Positions 7,098 through 15,972 of a stretch of 35,379 nucleotides of DNA are shown one piece after another. The notes under the pieces were generated by a model that was not told the DNA's origin, did not search any database, and was given only the letters and a program-made list of their open reading frames with translations. Numbering within the stretch: position 1 is the stretch's first letter; the number at the start of each line of letters is the position of its first letter. The translations under genes and the position numbers were made by a program. The stretch lies in contig CANRZB010000042.1 of assembly GCA_947644195.1 (NCBI GenBank), positions 1 through 35,379 of the forward strand. Direction: 5' to 3'. The stretch is from an uncultured Clostridium sp. Lineage in GTDB: Bacteria > Bacillota > Clostridia > Lachnospirales > Lachnospiraceae.

Positions 7098-8003
7098 ATG
7101 GCAAATAAATATTCGCATTGGTACAATAATGATTTTTACGGCGATAAAGTTATCCTTGCACAGCAGTATAGGGAATTATTAGAACTGCCTTTTTATTATG
7201 GGAAACACGGTGCCTTAAAAATAGAAACTTATCGGAAACCACCTGCCAATTTAGGCAGGAAAATGATTGAGTATGTGGAGTGGATGATGATTGGAATTTT
7301 TGCAACTGGGCAAAACATGACGATGTGTCAATTGAATTCTTATCTTTTATTGAAAAATATAGTTATTAGAAATGAATCATTGAAAGATAAGATAGAACAT
7401 TTGATACATAATGGGGTGCTGGAGAGAAATATGATATGTGCTGGCGAAGGTTTCACGCAATGGGAGAGTGGCAGGAAAACAGCTAAGGTGGTTAGTTACC
7501 GGCCAACACGGAAAGGATATGCCATGGCAAAATCTCTCGGGCTGCCCAAATATAATTTCAAAAAGTATTGTCAATTAACAAACAGCCTTAGAGGAAAATT
7601 ATTGCTATCCATGAGAGCCATATTATGGAATCAGATTGTATTAAACCAGATGCTGTATAATCCAGGTTTGTTATGGTTTCGCATGGGAGAATTTTACAGG
7701 CTGGATCAGGGAAGATTTATGGAACTTCCGTTATATGTAAAAACAAAGGATGGTGAGTATTATTTTGAATATCTGCATGTTATGGCAGATGCAGTGATTG
7801 AGCATACATTTTCTTTATGGATACAATATGTAATGCAGAAAGGAAGACCATTTACCTTTGTTCTGGTAACGGATGAATATCATGTGGCTTCCATTGTGGG
7901 CAGGCATGTGAACCGTGCAAGGGAAGCTGGTATCAAGGTTGCAACAACCGTTGCCAGTGATTGGTTCGGGGAGGAGGCTGGTATCATTAAAATGTTAATG
8001 TAG
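7098..8003 (+). CDS. unknown protein, last gene of the RT operon
   Basis: The product is 301 aa. The ATG at 7098 follows AGAGGTGG and lies 15 bp after the RT stop codon. I do not recognise the family. Residues ~55-155 are helical with a segment ending SYRPTRKGYAMAKSLG, which looks like the wing and final helix of a winged-helix fold. The C-terminal third (YYFEYLHVMADAVIEH then FTFVLVTDEYHVASIVGRHV) reads as alternating strands and helices ending with an acidic WFGEE. This general plan recalls replication-relaxation-type proteins, where a winged helix precedes a nuclease-like fold, but the resemblance is weak. Position argues for a function with the RT. Confidence 0.8.
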   Translation: MANKYSHWYNNDFYGDKVILAQQYRELLELPFYYGKHGALKIETYRKPPANLGRKMIEYVEWMMIGIFATGQNMTMCQLNSYLLLKNIVIRNESLKDKIEHLIHNGVLERNMICAGEGFTQWESGRKTAKVVSYRPTRKGYAMAKSLGLPKYNFKKYCQLTNSLRGKLLLSMRAILWNQIVLNQMLYNPGLLWFRMGEFYRLDQGRFMELPLYVKTKDGEYYFEYLHVMADAVIEHTFSLWIQYVMQKGRPFTFVLVTDEYHVASIVGRHVNRAREAGIKVATTVASDWFGEEAGIIKMLM

Positions 8004-8049
8004 GTGTCTTATTCTATTTCTTTTCAAACAGACTGTTTTTGAAGGATCG

Positions 8050-8078
8050 TTGACATACTAAGTGGAATTTGTTAACAT
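8050..8078 (+). promoter_or_regulatory. sigma-A-type promoter for the nucleosidase-splB-SDR operon
   Basis: TTGACA at 8050-8055, a 17-bp spacer and TAACAT at 8073-8078, about 57 bp before the likely start codon. It lies right after the RT operon, so the following genes need not depend on read-through from the island. Confidence 0.55.
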
Positions 8079-8134
8079 ACGGTGTATCAATTTGATGGTG
8101 TGGTGTGAACCAGGAAGGAAAGGAGCAGGCACAA

Positions 8135-9106
8135 ATGATCTATTTATTTACTGCTCTATATGAGGAAGCAGAACTTTTAATTAAGAAGTTTTCTCTGAAA
8201 AAAAACTTGGAAAATTCACGTTTTCAAGAATTTTATCATCAAGAGTCTGGTATCCGGCTGACAATTACCGGCGTCAGTGAGATCGCAGCTGCTTCGGCGG
8301 TAAGCAGCATATGTACCCAGTACAAACCGAAGGAGGGGGACATACTCCTAAATATTGGTACTTGTGCCAATATCGCAGGATATAACGGCGTCTTTGTGTG
8401 CCATAAAATCATAGAGCAGGCAACGGGGAAAACGTTTTATCCCGATCTTTTGTATCAACATGGTTTGCGAGAAACAACATTAATTACGGGAATGTTGCCT
8501 TTTAATCGGAGCGAAGGTAAGTCAGTGAAAATGCAGTCCTACCGTACCGAAGAATTTACCAAGACAGAAAAAGCACGCTCTCATTGCAAAGAACAAAGTG
8601 CGCCGAATTCATTTTCTGGTTACGTTGAAAATCGTGGAGGAGTGTTGTTAGAGGATTTTGGTAAATCTCTTTATGATATGGAGGCAGCCGCAATGTATCA
8701 GGCAGGTGCTTATTTTTTTGGGCCCCATCAAATGATATTTTTGAAAGTGGTTTCGGATGCGGGGACGGCAAAAACGGTTTCTAAAGAAAAAGTCAAACAT
8801 TGCATGGAAACCCATCAAGATATTTTGTTTGATGTTATCGAAAAGATTTCAACCATATCACTGCTGAATCGGCGGGAGGAATCTTTGGTTCCACAGGGGG
8901 AGAAACTGTTTGAAACCCTCTGTGAGGATTTGCATTGCTCCAAGGTTATGAGGGATTTGTTGGGACAACATATACATTATTGGAAACTGGTAGGATCGGA
9001 TTATGTGTCCGTAATACAGGACATGTACCGGGAGGAATTACTTCCCTGCAAGGATAAAAGAGAAGGGAAAGATTGTTTTGAAGAACTCAAAAAAAGACTA
9101 TTTTAA
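8135..9106 (+). CDS. MTA/SAH nucleosidase-like (PNP/UDP phosphorylase family) protein
   Basis: The product is 323 aa from the ATG at 8135, behind an AAAGGAG with a rather long 13-base gap; a GTG at 8105 would add 10 residues. The N-terminus MIYLFTALYEEAELLIKKF, a GVSEIAAASAVSSI segment, GDILLNIGTCANI, and SLYDMEAAAMYQAG correspond to the nucleoside phosphorylase/nucleosidase fold, with the M-E-A-A-A motif that contacts ribose. Residues ~220-323 are an extra C-terminal helical part not found in the basic ~230-aa enzymes. The gene overlaps splB by 29 bp. One possibility is removal of 5'-deoxyadenosine or related by-products of radical-SAM chemistry; that link is inference from the neighbourhood. 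Confidence 0.72.
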   Translation: MIYLFTALYEEAELLIKKFSLKKNLENSRFQEFYHQESGIRLTITGVSEIAAASAVSSICTQYKPKEGDILLNIGTCANIAGYNGVFVCHKIIEQATGKTFYPDLLYQHGLRETTLITGMLPFNRSEGKSVKMQSYRTEEFTKTEKARSHCKEQSAPNSFSGYVENRGGVLLEDFGKSLYDMEAAAMYQAGAYFFGPHQMIFLKVVSDAGTAKTVSKEKVKHCMETHQDILFDVIEKISTISLLNRREESLVPQGEKLFETLCEDLHCSKVMRDLLGQHIHYWKLVGSDYVSVIQDMYREELLPCKDKREGKDCFEELKKRLF

Positions 9107-10097
9107 TCCTTTTTTTTCACATATTTATGTCGAAAAGCTGGTATGGAATCATCCACGGACACAGGAGATTCTGGCAAGATTTCCCTCGGCAAATGTGATT
9201 GAAATTGATCATTACAAAGATGTGTTTTGCCGGAGTAAACAGAGCTATTCGTTGCAGCATCGTTCGCAGAATCTGATTTTGGCCGCCAAACAAGGTAGTT
9301 TGCTCTATGAAGGGGCTCCGGTGTGTCAGAATTTTGGTAATTCCTATTTTTATTATACTTCCTGCATGATGAATTGTGTTTTTGATTGTGAATACTGTTA
9401 TCTAAAGGGGATGTATCCCTCGGCAAATATTGTAATTTTTGTGAACCTGGAGGACATCTTTCTTGAGGTGGAGCAGATGTTAAAACGCCATCCGTTGTAT
9501 CTTTGCGTTTCCTATGATACCGATTTATTGGCATTGGAGAAAATCCACGGATATGTCAGGGAATGGTGCCTGTTTACAGAAAAGCATGAGGATTTCAAAA
9601 TAGAGGTACGAACCAAATGTGCCAATCAACAATTCTTTCGAAATCAGAAAGCAATTCCGGGCGTGATTTATGCATTTACACTGTCTCCACAGGCAGTTGT
9701 GGAAGCCTATGAGCTTGGTACGCCATCCCTTTCGGAGCGTATTTCCTGTGTAGCTGAGGCAGTTCAGGTGGGGCACCCGGTCAGGCTTTGCTTTGATCCG
9801 ATGATTTACTTACCTGCGTGGCAAAGACATTATGCAGAAATGATAGAACAGGTGTCAGATGTAATAGATATGAACAAACTAATGGATATCAGTGTTGGGA
9901 CTTTTCGAATTTCCAAGGACTATTTAAAGAAAATGAGAAAACAGGAACCAAACTCAGCGGTGGTTTCGTTTCCCTTTCAAAGAGAAAATGGAATTTATCA
10001 TTATCCAGATCCATTCATGGAACAGATGGAGTGCTTTTTGGTAGAACAGTTGGAGAAAACAATTTCTAAGGAGAAGATATTTCGATGGAGAGAGTGA
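9078..10097 (+). CDS. splB: spore photoproduct lyase (radical SAM)
   Basis: The product is 339 aa, the usual length. It starts at a TTG (9078) after GGGAAAG and overlaps the upstream gene. N-terminal FNPFFSHIYVEK is typical. The radical-SAM cluster motif is C100-VFD-C104-EY-C107, followed by the conserved tyrosine in CYL. YLCVSYDTDLLALE carries Cys143, the equivalent of the cysteine that donates hydrogen in the Bacillus enzyme. The enzyme repairs the spore photoproduct (5-thyminyl-5,6-dihydrothymine) during germination, so the host is very probably an endospore former. The neighbouring nucleosidase and SDR genes overlap it on both sides, forming a three-gene unit. Confidence 0.93.
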   Translation: MKNSKKDYFNPFFSHIYVEKLVWNHPRTQEILARFPSANVIEIDHYKDVFCRSKQSYSLQHRSQNLILAAKQGSLLYEGAPVCQNFGNSYFYYTSCMMNCVFDCEYCYLKGMYPSANIVIFVNLEDIFLEVEQMLKRHPLYLCVSYDTDLLALEKIHGYVREWCLFTEKHEDFKIEVRTKCANQQFFRNQKAIPGVIYAFTLSPQAVVEAYELGTPSLSERISCVAEAVQVGHPVRLCFDPMIYLPAWQRHYAEMIEQVSDVIDMNKLMDISVGTFRISKDYLKKMRKQEPNSAVVSFPFQRENGIYHYPDPFMEQMECFLVEQLEKTISKEKIFRWRE

Positions 10098-10801
10098 GAA
10101 AGAACGCGGCAATTGTAACCGGAGCGTCTTCTGGCATAGGGTGTGCAATCAGTAGAAAACTTTGTGAGATGGGATACGAGGTCTTTGGGATAGGAAGAGA
10201 TTTTAGCAAAGTGCCGATTGTGGAAGAGAGCTTTCATCCGGTAGTCTGCGATTTGCTAGACACCGATCAATTATGTGCCTGTGTCAAACAGATTATCTCA
10301 AAATACCAGATCCATGTTTTAGTGAATAATGCGGGCGTGGGATACTATGGGCTTCATGAAGAATTAAATCCAAAAAAAATTAAAGAACTAGTGCGGACAA
10401 ACCTGGAAGTGCCTATGATAATGACCCAGCAGCTTTTGCGACATTTGAAGAAAAATGCAGGCTATGTGATCAATATTTCTTCTGTGACGGCATGTGAATC
10501 CAATCCCCACGGCTGTGCCTATGGTGCAACGAAAGCGGGGCTTGCCAGTTTTTCCCACAGTCTGTTTGATGAGTCGCGCAAATATGGCGTTAAGGTAATG
10601 ACGATTTTCCCGGATATGACAAAGACGAACCTATACCGCAATGCGGATTTTCAGGAAAGTGATGAGACCGAAGCTTATCTGGTTCCCGAGGAAGTAGCGG
10701 CAGCTGTGGAATTTATGATCAGCCAGCGGGAGGGCATGATCGTATCAGACCTTACCTTAAAGCCTCAAATTCGCCGTATGAAAAGGAAAAACAAAAAATG
10801 A
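10085..10801 (+). CDS. short-chain dehydrogenase/reductase (SDR)
   Basis: The product is 238 aa, a typical classical SDR length. The cofactor loop is TGASSGIG (12-19), followed by NNAGVGYYG; the catalytic centre is a Ser in INISSVTA and Y-G-A-T-K in AYGATKAG. The C-terminus is basic (RRMKRKNKK). The ATG overlaps the end of splB by 13 bp, so the gene is in the same transcript. The substrate cannot be read from the sequence. A role in spore metabolism is suggested only by position. Confidence 0.85.
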   Translation: MERVRKNAAIVTGASSGIGCAISRKLCEMGYEVFGIGRDFSKVPIVEESFHPVVCDLLDTDQLCACVKQIISKYQIHVLVNNAGVGYYGLHEELNPKKIKELVRTNLEVPMIMTQQLLRHLKKNAGYVINISSVTACESNPHGCAYGATKAGLASFSHSLFDESRKYGVKVMTIFPDMTKTNLYRNADFQESDETEAYLVPEEVAAAVEFMISQREGMIVSDLTLKPQIRRMKRKNKK

Positions 10802-10866
10802 TGTAGAAAGAGGAGCAAATCATTTTTCTATGTACACGGCAGTTGCATTGATAGAAACAACCGGAA

Positions 10867-10902
10867 AACACCTGAACCGGCAGTTTTCCGGTATCAGGTG
10901 TT
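10867..10902 (-). terminator. terminator for the collagen-like gene
   Basis: AACACCTGA (10867-10875) pairs with TCAGGTGTT (10894-10902), with an inner CCGG/CCGG pair. On the minus strand the stem is followed by TTTTCC, so it probably ends transcription of the gene that stops at 10921. It may also serve the plus-strand SDR gene. Confidence 0.6.
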
Positions 10903-10920
10903 CGATATCAACGATGCGGA

Positions 10921-11655
<735 letters not shown>

Positions 11656-11912
11656 TTAGACATGAAATATAGTGTTTTCTATCTATGTGTGATTACACTA
11701 ATGCATCTTATGCAGGTTTTTTCCGTCTGTGCAAGAAACGCGAAAAACGATCTTTCTTGACGAAGGAACCGTAGAATTTTATAATGAATTATCAGAATAC
11801 TGGTTTTGTGTAATTTAATAACTAACGATGATTTGTGGATGATGGAAGATCTACATATAGAATAAGATGCTGTGGATCTTTTGATCATCAGAGAGAATCT
11901 ATGGAGGGGAAG

Positions 11913-12560
11913 ATGAAAAAGGGCATTGTGTTTGATTTCGATTATACGCTGGGAGATTCTACAGAGGGTATTGTTCTCAGTGTCAATGATGCGTTGGAGC
12001 AATTGGGATACGAGAGAAAGTCCGTGGAAGAAATCAAACAGACAGTTGGGTTGTCATTAGAGAAAACCTATCAGGTGCTAACCAGGAAAAATAATTCTGA
12101 GGAAGCTGCGCAGTTTTCCTCGTTATTTCGGAAAAAAGCAGATGAGGTCATGGTCGCAAATACCTGTTTATATTATGGGATTCTGGAAATATTAACGAAA
12201 TTAAAGAAGGATGGATTGCAAATCGGAATTGTTACCACAAAATTTCATTATCGGATTGAACAGATTTTAGAAAAATTTCATGCAGAAGACCTCATTGATT
12301 TCATAATAGGCGCCGAGGATGTGCAGAAAGCAAAACCAAGCCCAGAGGGATTGCTGCATATGGTAAAACGAATGGGTTTGAATCCCGAAGATATTTTGTA
12401 TGTCGGGGATAGTGTGGTGGATGCAAAGACAGCAGAGCGGGCAGGAATTGCGTTTGCTGGGGTGTTGACGGGAACTACAACGAGGCGGGATTTTAGCACC
12501 TATCACTGTGCTATGATCGGAGAATCAATGCAGGAAATATATGTGTATATGTGTATATGA
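11913..12560 (+). CDS. HAD-family phosphatase (phosphoglycolate phosphatase-like)
   Basis: The product is 215 aa. I start at the ATG at 11913, which follows GGAGGGGAAG and gives MKKGIVFDFDYTLGDST; the longer frame from 11835 has no such support. Motif I is D8-F-D10-Y-T, motif II is VTTK, the motif III lysine is in KAKPSPEG, and motif IV is VGDSVVDAKTAERAG. The cap is a small helical domain (about 15-80). It resembles the Gph/PpaX/beta-phosphoglucomutase branch. The substrate is not predictable. A 12-residue tail ends in aromatic and Met residues (EIYVYMCI). Confidence 0.85.
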   Translation: MKKGIVFDFDYTLGDSTEGIVLSVNDALEQLGYERKSVEEIKQTVGLSLEKTYQVLTRKNNSEEAAQFSSLFRKKADEVMVANTCLYYGILEILTKLKKDGLQIGIVTTKFHYRIEQILEKFHAEDLIDFIIGAEDVQKAKPSPEGLLHMVKRMGLNPEDILYVGDSVVDAKTAERAGIAFAGVLTGTTTRRDFSTYHCAMIGESMQEIYVYMCI

Positions 12561-12769
12561 GTATTTGCCAATTCTGAAAGAGATGATTCAATCACATCAG
12601 AGGAAAAAAGAAAAATAAAATATACCCGATCGATGGTTATCCATTGCTATCTTCTGTTTATAATGTTAGAATGATAGATGAGTTTTGGTATTGTAATGGC
12701 CACGGTTGTTAGCAATGCCAATGCTCGGATATGTGTTGATACTTTAATAGAAAGGGAGGTATTTGAATT

Positions 12770-13987
12770 ATGGCAAGGTTTACGTTACCAAGAGATTTAT
12801 ACCATGGGGCTGGTTCACTGGCTGCTCTGAAGGATTTTCAGGGAAAACGAGCGATGATTTGTGTGGGCGGCGGTTCCATGAAAAAGAACGGCTTCCTGGA
12901 TAAGGCGGCGGGCTATCTGAAAGAGGCTGGCATGGAAGTAGAAGTATTTGAAGGAATTGAGCCGGATCCCTCTGTAGAGACAGTAATGAAAGGTGCCGAG
13001 GCAATGCAGAAGTTTGAACCGGATTGGATCGTTGCCATGGGTGGAGGTTCTCCGATTGATGCGGCAAAGGCAATGTGGATTAAGTATGAATATCCAGAGA
13101 CAACGTTCGAGGATATGTGTAAGGTATTTGGTTTGCCAAAGCTTCGCACTAAGGCACATTTCTGTGCGATCTCTTCTACCTCTGGAACAGCAACCGAGGT
13201 AACAGCGTTTTCCATTATTACGGACTATCAAAAGGGAATCAAATATCCAATTGCGGATTTTGAAATCACACCAGATGTAGCGATTGTGGATCCAGAGCTG
13301 GCAGAGACCATGCCGAAAAAGCTGGTGGCACATACCGGTATGGATGCCATGACTCATTCTGTAGAGGCTTATGTTTCTACTGCCAATTGTGATTATACGG
13401 ATCCTTTGGCACTACATTCCATCAAGATGATTCAGCGGGATTTGGTTGGCTCTTATCATGGTGATATGGAGAAACGGCACAGTATGCATAATGCCCAGTG
13501 TCTGGCAGGGATGGCATTTTCCAATGCACTGTTGGGGATCGTACATTCTATGGCCCACAAGACCGGAGCCGCTTTTGCGGATCATGGTGCACATATTATC
13601 CATGGCGCTGCCAATGCTATGTATCTGCCGAAAGTGATTGCTTTTAATGCCAAAGATGAGACAGCAAAGAAGCGTTATGCGGAGATTGCCGATTTTATGG
13701 ATCTGGGCGGTAACAGTGTAGATGAGAAAGTAAGATTACTGATTGACTATCTGCGTGGGATGAATGATGATTTGAATATACCACATTGTATTAAGAATTA
13801 TGGTGCTGACAGCTATCCGGCAGAGCAGGGATTTGTGCCGGAAGAGGTATTTTTAGAGAGACTGCCGGACATTGCGGCTAATGCACTTCTGGATGCCTGC
13901 ACAGGATCCAATCCGAGACAGCCGTCTCAGGAGGAGATGGAGAAATTGCTGAAGTGCTGTTATTATGACACCGAGGTGGATTTCTAG
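12770..13987 (+). CDS. iron-containing alcohol dehydrogenase
   Basis: The product is 405 aa, slightly longer than the usual ~385. AAAGGGAGG precedes the ATG. GGGS and MGGGSPIDAAKAMW form the NAD(P)-binding part; STSGTATEVTAF, then AHTGMDAMTHSVEAYVS, and HSMAHKTGAAFADHGAHIIHGAANA carry the metal-binding Asp/His residues of the group III (Fe) dehydrogenases. It is closest in style to butanol dehydrogenase and the C-terminal half of AdhE. It probably reduces aldehydes to alcohols in fermentation to re-oxidise NAD(P)H. The 209 bp upstream contain TATAAT-like sequence but I did not settle a promoter. It is not obviously co-transcribed with the phosphatase. Confidence 0.92.
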   Translation: MARFTLPRDLYHGAGSLAALKDFQGKRAMICVGGGSMKKNGFLDKAAGYLKEAGMEVEVFEGIEPDPSVETVMKGAEAMQKFEPDWIVAMGGGSPIDAAKAMWIKYEYPETTFEDMCKVFGLPKLRTKAHFCAISSTSGTATEVTAFSIITDYQKGIKYPIADFEITPDVAIVDPELAETMPKKLVAHTGMDAMTHSVEAYVSTANCDYTDPLALHSIKMIQRDLVGSYHGDMEKRHSMHNAQCLAGMAFSNALLGIVHSMAHKTGAAFADHGAHIIHGAANAMYLPKVIAFNAKDETAKKRYAEIADFMDLGGNSVDEKVRLLIDYLRGMNDDLNIPHCIKNYGADSYPAEQGFVPEEVFLERLPDIAANALLDACTGSNPRQPSQEEMEKLLKCCYYDTEVDF

Positions 13988-14090
13988 TGTAGCGGATATT
14001 TCGTTTCTGAGATAGGCAATAAGACAAAAGAGAATATTCGTTATTGGTTACGATGGTTGCCGTTAAATATTGATTACCAGGGAGGAGCAT

Positions 14091-14339
14091 ATGCATGAGG
14101 ACAATTGTATATGCTTCTCTCTGTATTGTTTCATATATATTCAGAATGAGGTAATGAAAAAACAGCAAAATCAATATATAATGACCTATCAGGAAATCTG
14201 CCTGTGTCGCTTGGAAATGATTTTTCTGTCGGAGGGAGAGAAGGTTTCTTATCTGTCATGCCTTCCGAAAATACTAAGTTTAACAGGAAACAACTTTACT
14301 AAGTTTTTAACTTGTACACGAAGGACAATCAGGGTATAA
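14091..14339 (+). CDS. possible small hypothetical protein
   Basis: An 82-codon frame starts at an ATG at 14091, 5 bases after GGGAGGAGCAT-type sequence. It contains several Cys residues and an aromatic stretch (CFSLYCFIYIQ) but no recognisable domain. Its 3' end overlaps the promoter of the MscS gene. The ribosome site is the only real support. Outside this frame, 13988-14438 shows only that promoter. Confidence 0.3.
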   Translation: MHEDNCICFSLYCFIYIQNEVMKKQQNQYIMTYQEICLCRLEMIFLSEGEKVSYLSCLPKILSLTGNNFTKFLTCTRRTIRV

Positions 14340-14340
14340 T
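14312..14340 (+). promoter_or_regulatory. sigma-A-type promoter for the mscS-like gene
   Basis: TTGTAC at 14312-14317, a 17-bp spacer and a perfect TATAAT at 14335-14340, about 99 bp before the start codon of the channel gene. Confidence 0.6.
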
Positions 14341-14438
14341 GATACCGTTATGGAAAGAGATAACTGGGAACCGAGATCTTTTTCTATGGTTTTCCGGTTT
14401 ATGATCAAATTTAATAGGTAAAAGTGAGGGAAAAAACG

Positions 14439-15260
14439 ATGGATATTATGTCTTACATACAGGGCAAGGTTCCTGCGGCATTGGATGTCTGCCTGCATAT
14501 CATTATTGCGTTAATTATTTATTTCGTGGGCAAAAAAATCATGGGATTGATTTTGAACTTGTTGCACAAGTCTTTTCAAAAGAGCAGCATGGAGGAAGGG
14601 GTAGTGGAATTTCTTACCTCGATTATCCGTTTTGCGTTGTATTTTGTCCTGGTTCTCATTATTTGTCAGTTCTTAGGGCTGGCGACCAGCTCCATTATCG
14701 CTTTGCTGGGATCGGTAGGTCTTGCGGTCGGTCTGGCATTGCAGGGAAGCCTGGCAAATTTTGCCGGAGGCGTACTGATTCTGGTGTCCAAACCTTTTGT
14801 GGTGGGAGATTATATTATTGTGGGGGATAAAGAGGGAAAGGTTATCAACATTGATATTATTTATACCAGGTTACAGATGGTGGATAACAAGATCGTCATT
14901 ATGCCGAATGGAACGCTTGCCGATTCGAATATTATCAATGTTACGGATCAGGATAAGAGGCGGATTGATATTACCGTAGGGGTGGATTATTCGGAAAATA
15001 TAGGAAAAGTACGGGATATTCTGGCGGCAATTATCCAGGAACAGGAGCAGGTTCTGACGGACGAGCCGGTGGATATCGTGGTAGGAGAACTGAATGCCAG
15101 CTCAGTAGATATGCTGATCCATGTCTGGGTGCGCAAGGAGGATTACTGGAAAGTCCGTTGGGCGATGTTGGAGGAAATCAAGGAGAAATTTGATGAAAAT
15201 AATGTAGTCATCCCATTTAACCAGTTGGATGTAAATTTGAAGGAACCAAGCAAGGAATAG
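14439..15260 (+). CDS. mscS: small-conductance mechanosensitive channel (MscS family)
   Basis: The product is 273 aa, close to E. coli MscS. The ATG at 14439 follows GTGAGGG. Three membrane helices lie in the first ~115 residues; the third carries the Gly/Ala-rich pore-lining pattern (LGSVGLAVGLALQGSLANFAGG). It is followed by the beta domain (KPFVVGDYIIVGDKEGKV...IMPNG) and the alpha/beta vestibule domain. It should act as an emergency valve on hypo-osmotic shock. The next gene starts only 10 bp after its stop, so it may share a transcript with the two-component pair. Confidence 0.92.
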   Translation: MDIMSYIQGKVPAALDVCLHIIIALIIYFVGKKIMGLILNLLHKSFQKSSMEEGVVEFLTSIIRFALYFVLVLIICQFLGLATSSIIALLGSVGLAVGLALQGSLANFAGGVLILVSKPFVVGDYIIVGDKEGKVINIDIIYTRLQMVDNKIVIMPNGTLADSNIINVTDQDKRRIDITVGVDYSENIGKVRDILAAIIQEQEQVLTDEPVDIVVGELNASSVDMLIHVWVRKEDYWKVRWAMLEEIKEKFDENNVVIPFNQLDVNLKEPSKE

Positions 15261-15270
15261 GGGGAGTTGC

Positions 15271-15972
15271 ATGCGGATTGCAGTATGTGATGACGAGGAA
15301 CAATATTGTATGCAGATGCAGTCACGAATAGAAGCATGGTATCACAGTCTGGATGTGGTGGTGGACACCTATCTGTCTGGAAAAGATTTGTTAAAACGGT
15401 TTGACAGACAGGGATATGATCCGGTTTTTTTGGATATTGAAATGCCTGGTGTGGATGGGATTTCCCTGGCAAAGAAACTGAGGGAACGGGATGAGGAAAT
15501 CGTCTTAGTTTTCTTAACGTCCCATGTGGAATACGCGTTGAAGGGTTATGGGATGAATGTTTTGCGCTATCTGACGAAACCGGTCAGAGAGGAAACATTA
15601 AAAGAAGTGCTTTGTTATGTGATGGAGAAAATGCAATCAAAACGCAGACTTTGGTTAAAGACTGAAACCGGGGAAGAAGGGGTTGCACTTTCTGAAATTC
15701 TATATCTGGAAGCGCAGAATCAGAATGTATCCGTAGTTACCGCAGAACAATCCTATTTGATTCGTTATAATTTGGGAGACTTTGAACGGGAGTTACGGGA
15801 GGACGGATTTATCCGAATCCACCGGGGATATCTGGTTTCCCTTGGAAAGGTTATCGGAGTGCAGAAAAATGAGGTGGTCTTAACGGGGGATATTCGTCTT
15901 CCCTTGAGCAGAACCAGGGAAAAGAGCTTTAAGGAAGCGCTGTATCATTATATCAAAGGGGAGGCATTTTAA
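15271..15972 (+). CDS. LytTR-family response regulator (AgrA-like)
   Basis: The product is 233 aa. The N-terminal receiver has the acidic pocket CDDEE (6-10), phosphoacceptor D55 in FLDIEMPG, and K in LTKPV. The C-terminal LytTR DNA-binding domain (about 130-230) contains EILYLEAQNQNVSV, IRIHRGYLVSLG and LPLSRTREKSFKEAL. These proteins bind direct repeats upstream of target genes. The stop codon and the next start overlap as TAATG. It belongs with the sensor kinase that follows. Confidence 0.9.
   Translation: MRIAVCDDEEQYCMQMQSRIEAWYHSLDVVVDTYLSGKDLLKRFDRQGYDPVFLDIEMPGVDGISLAKKLRERDEEIVLVFLTSHVEYALKGYGMNVLRYLTKPVREETLKEVLCYVMEKMQSKRRLWLKTETGEEGVALSEILYLEAQNQNVSVVTAEQSYLIRYNLGDFERELREDGFIRIHRGYLVSLGKVIGVQKNEVVLTGDIRLPLSRTREKSFKEALYHYIKGEAF

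Noticed and set aside
5886-8003. Diversity-generating retroelement or retron
   Set aside because: No template/variable repeat pair, no avd-like gene and no msr/msd-type inverted repeats were seen near the RT. The RT motifs are of group II type.
12815-13357. 180-aa ORF opposite the alcohol dehydrogenase
   Set aside because: Shadow of a well-conserved gene, without any start signal or domain.
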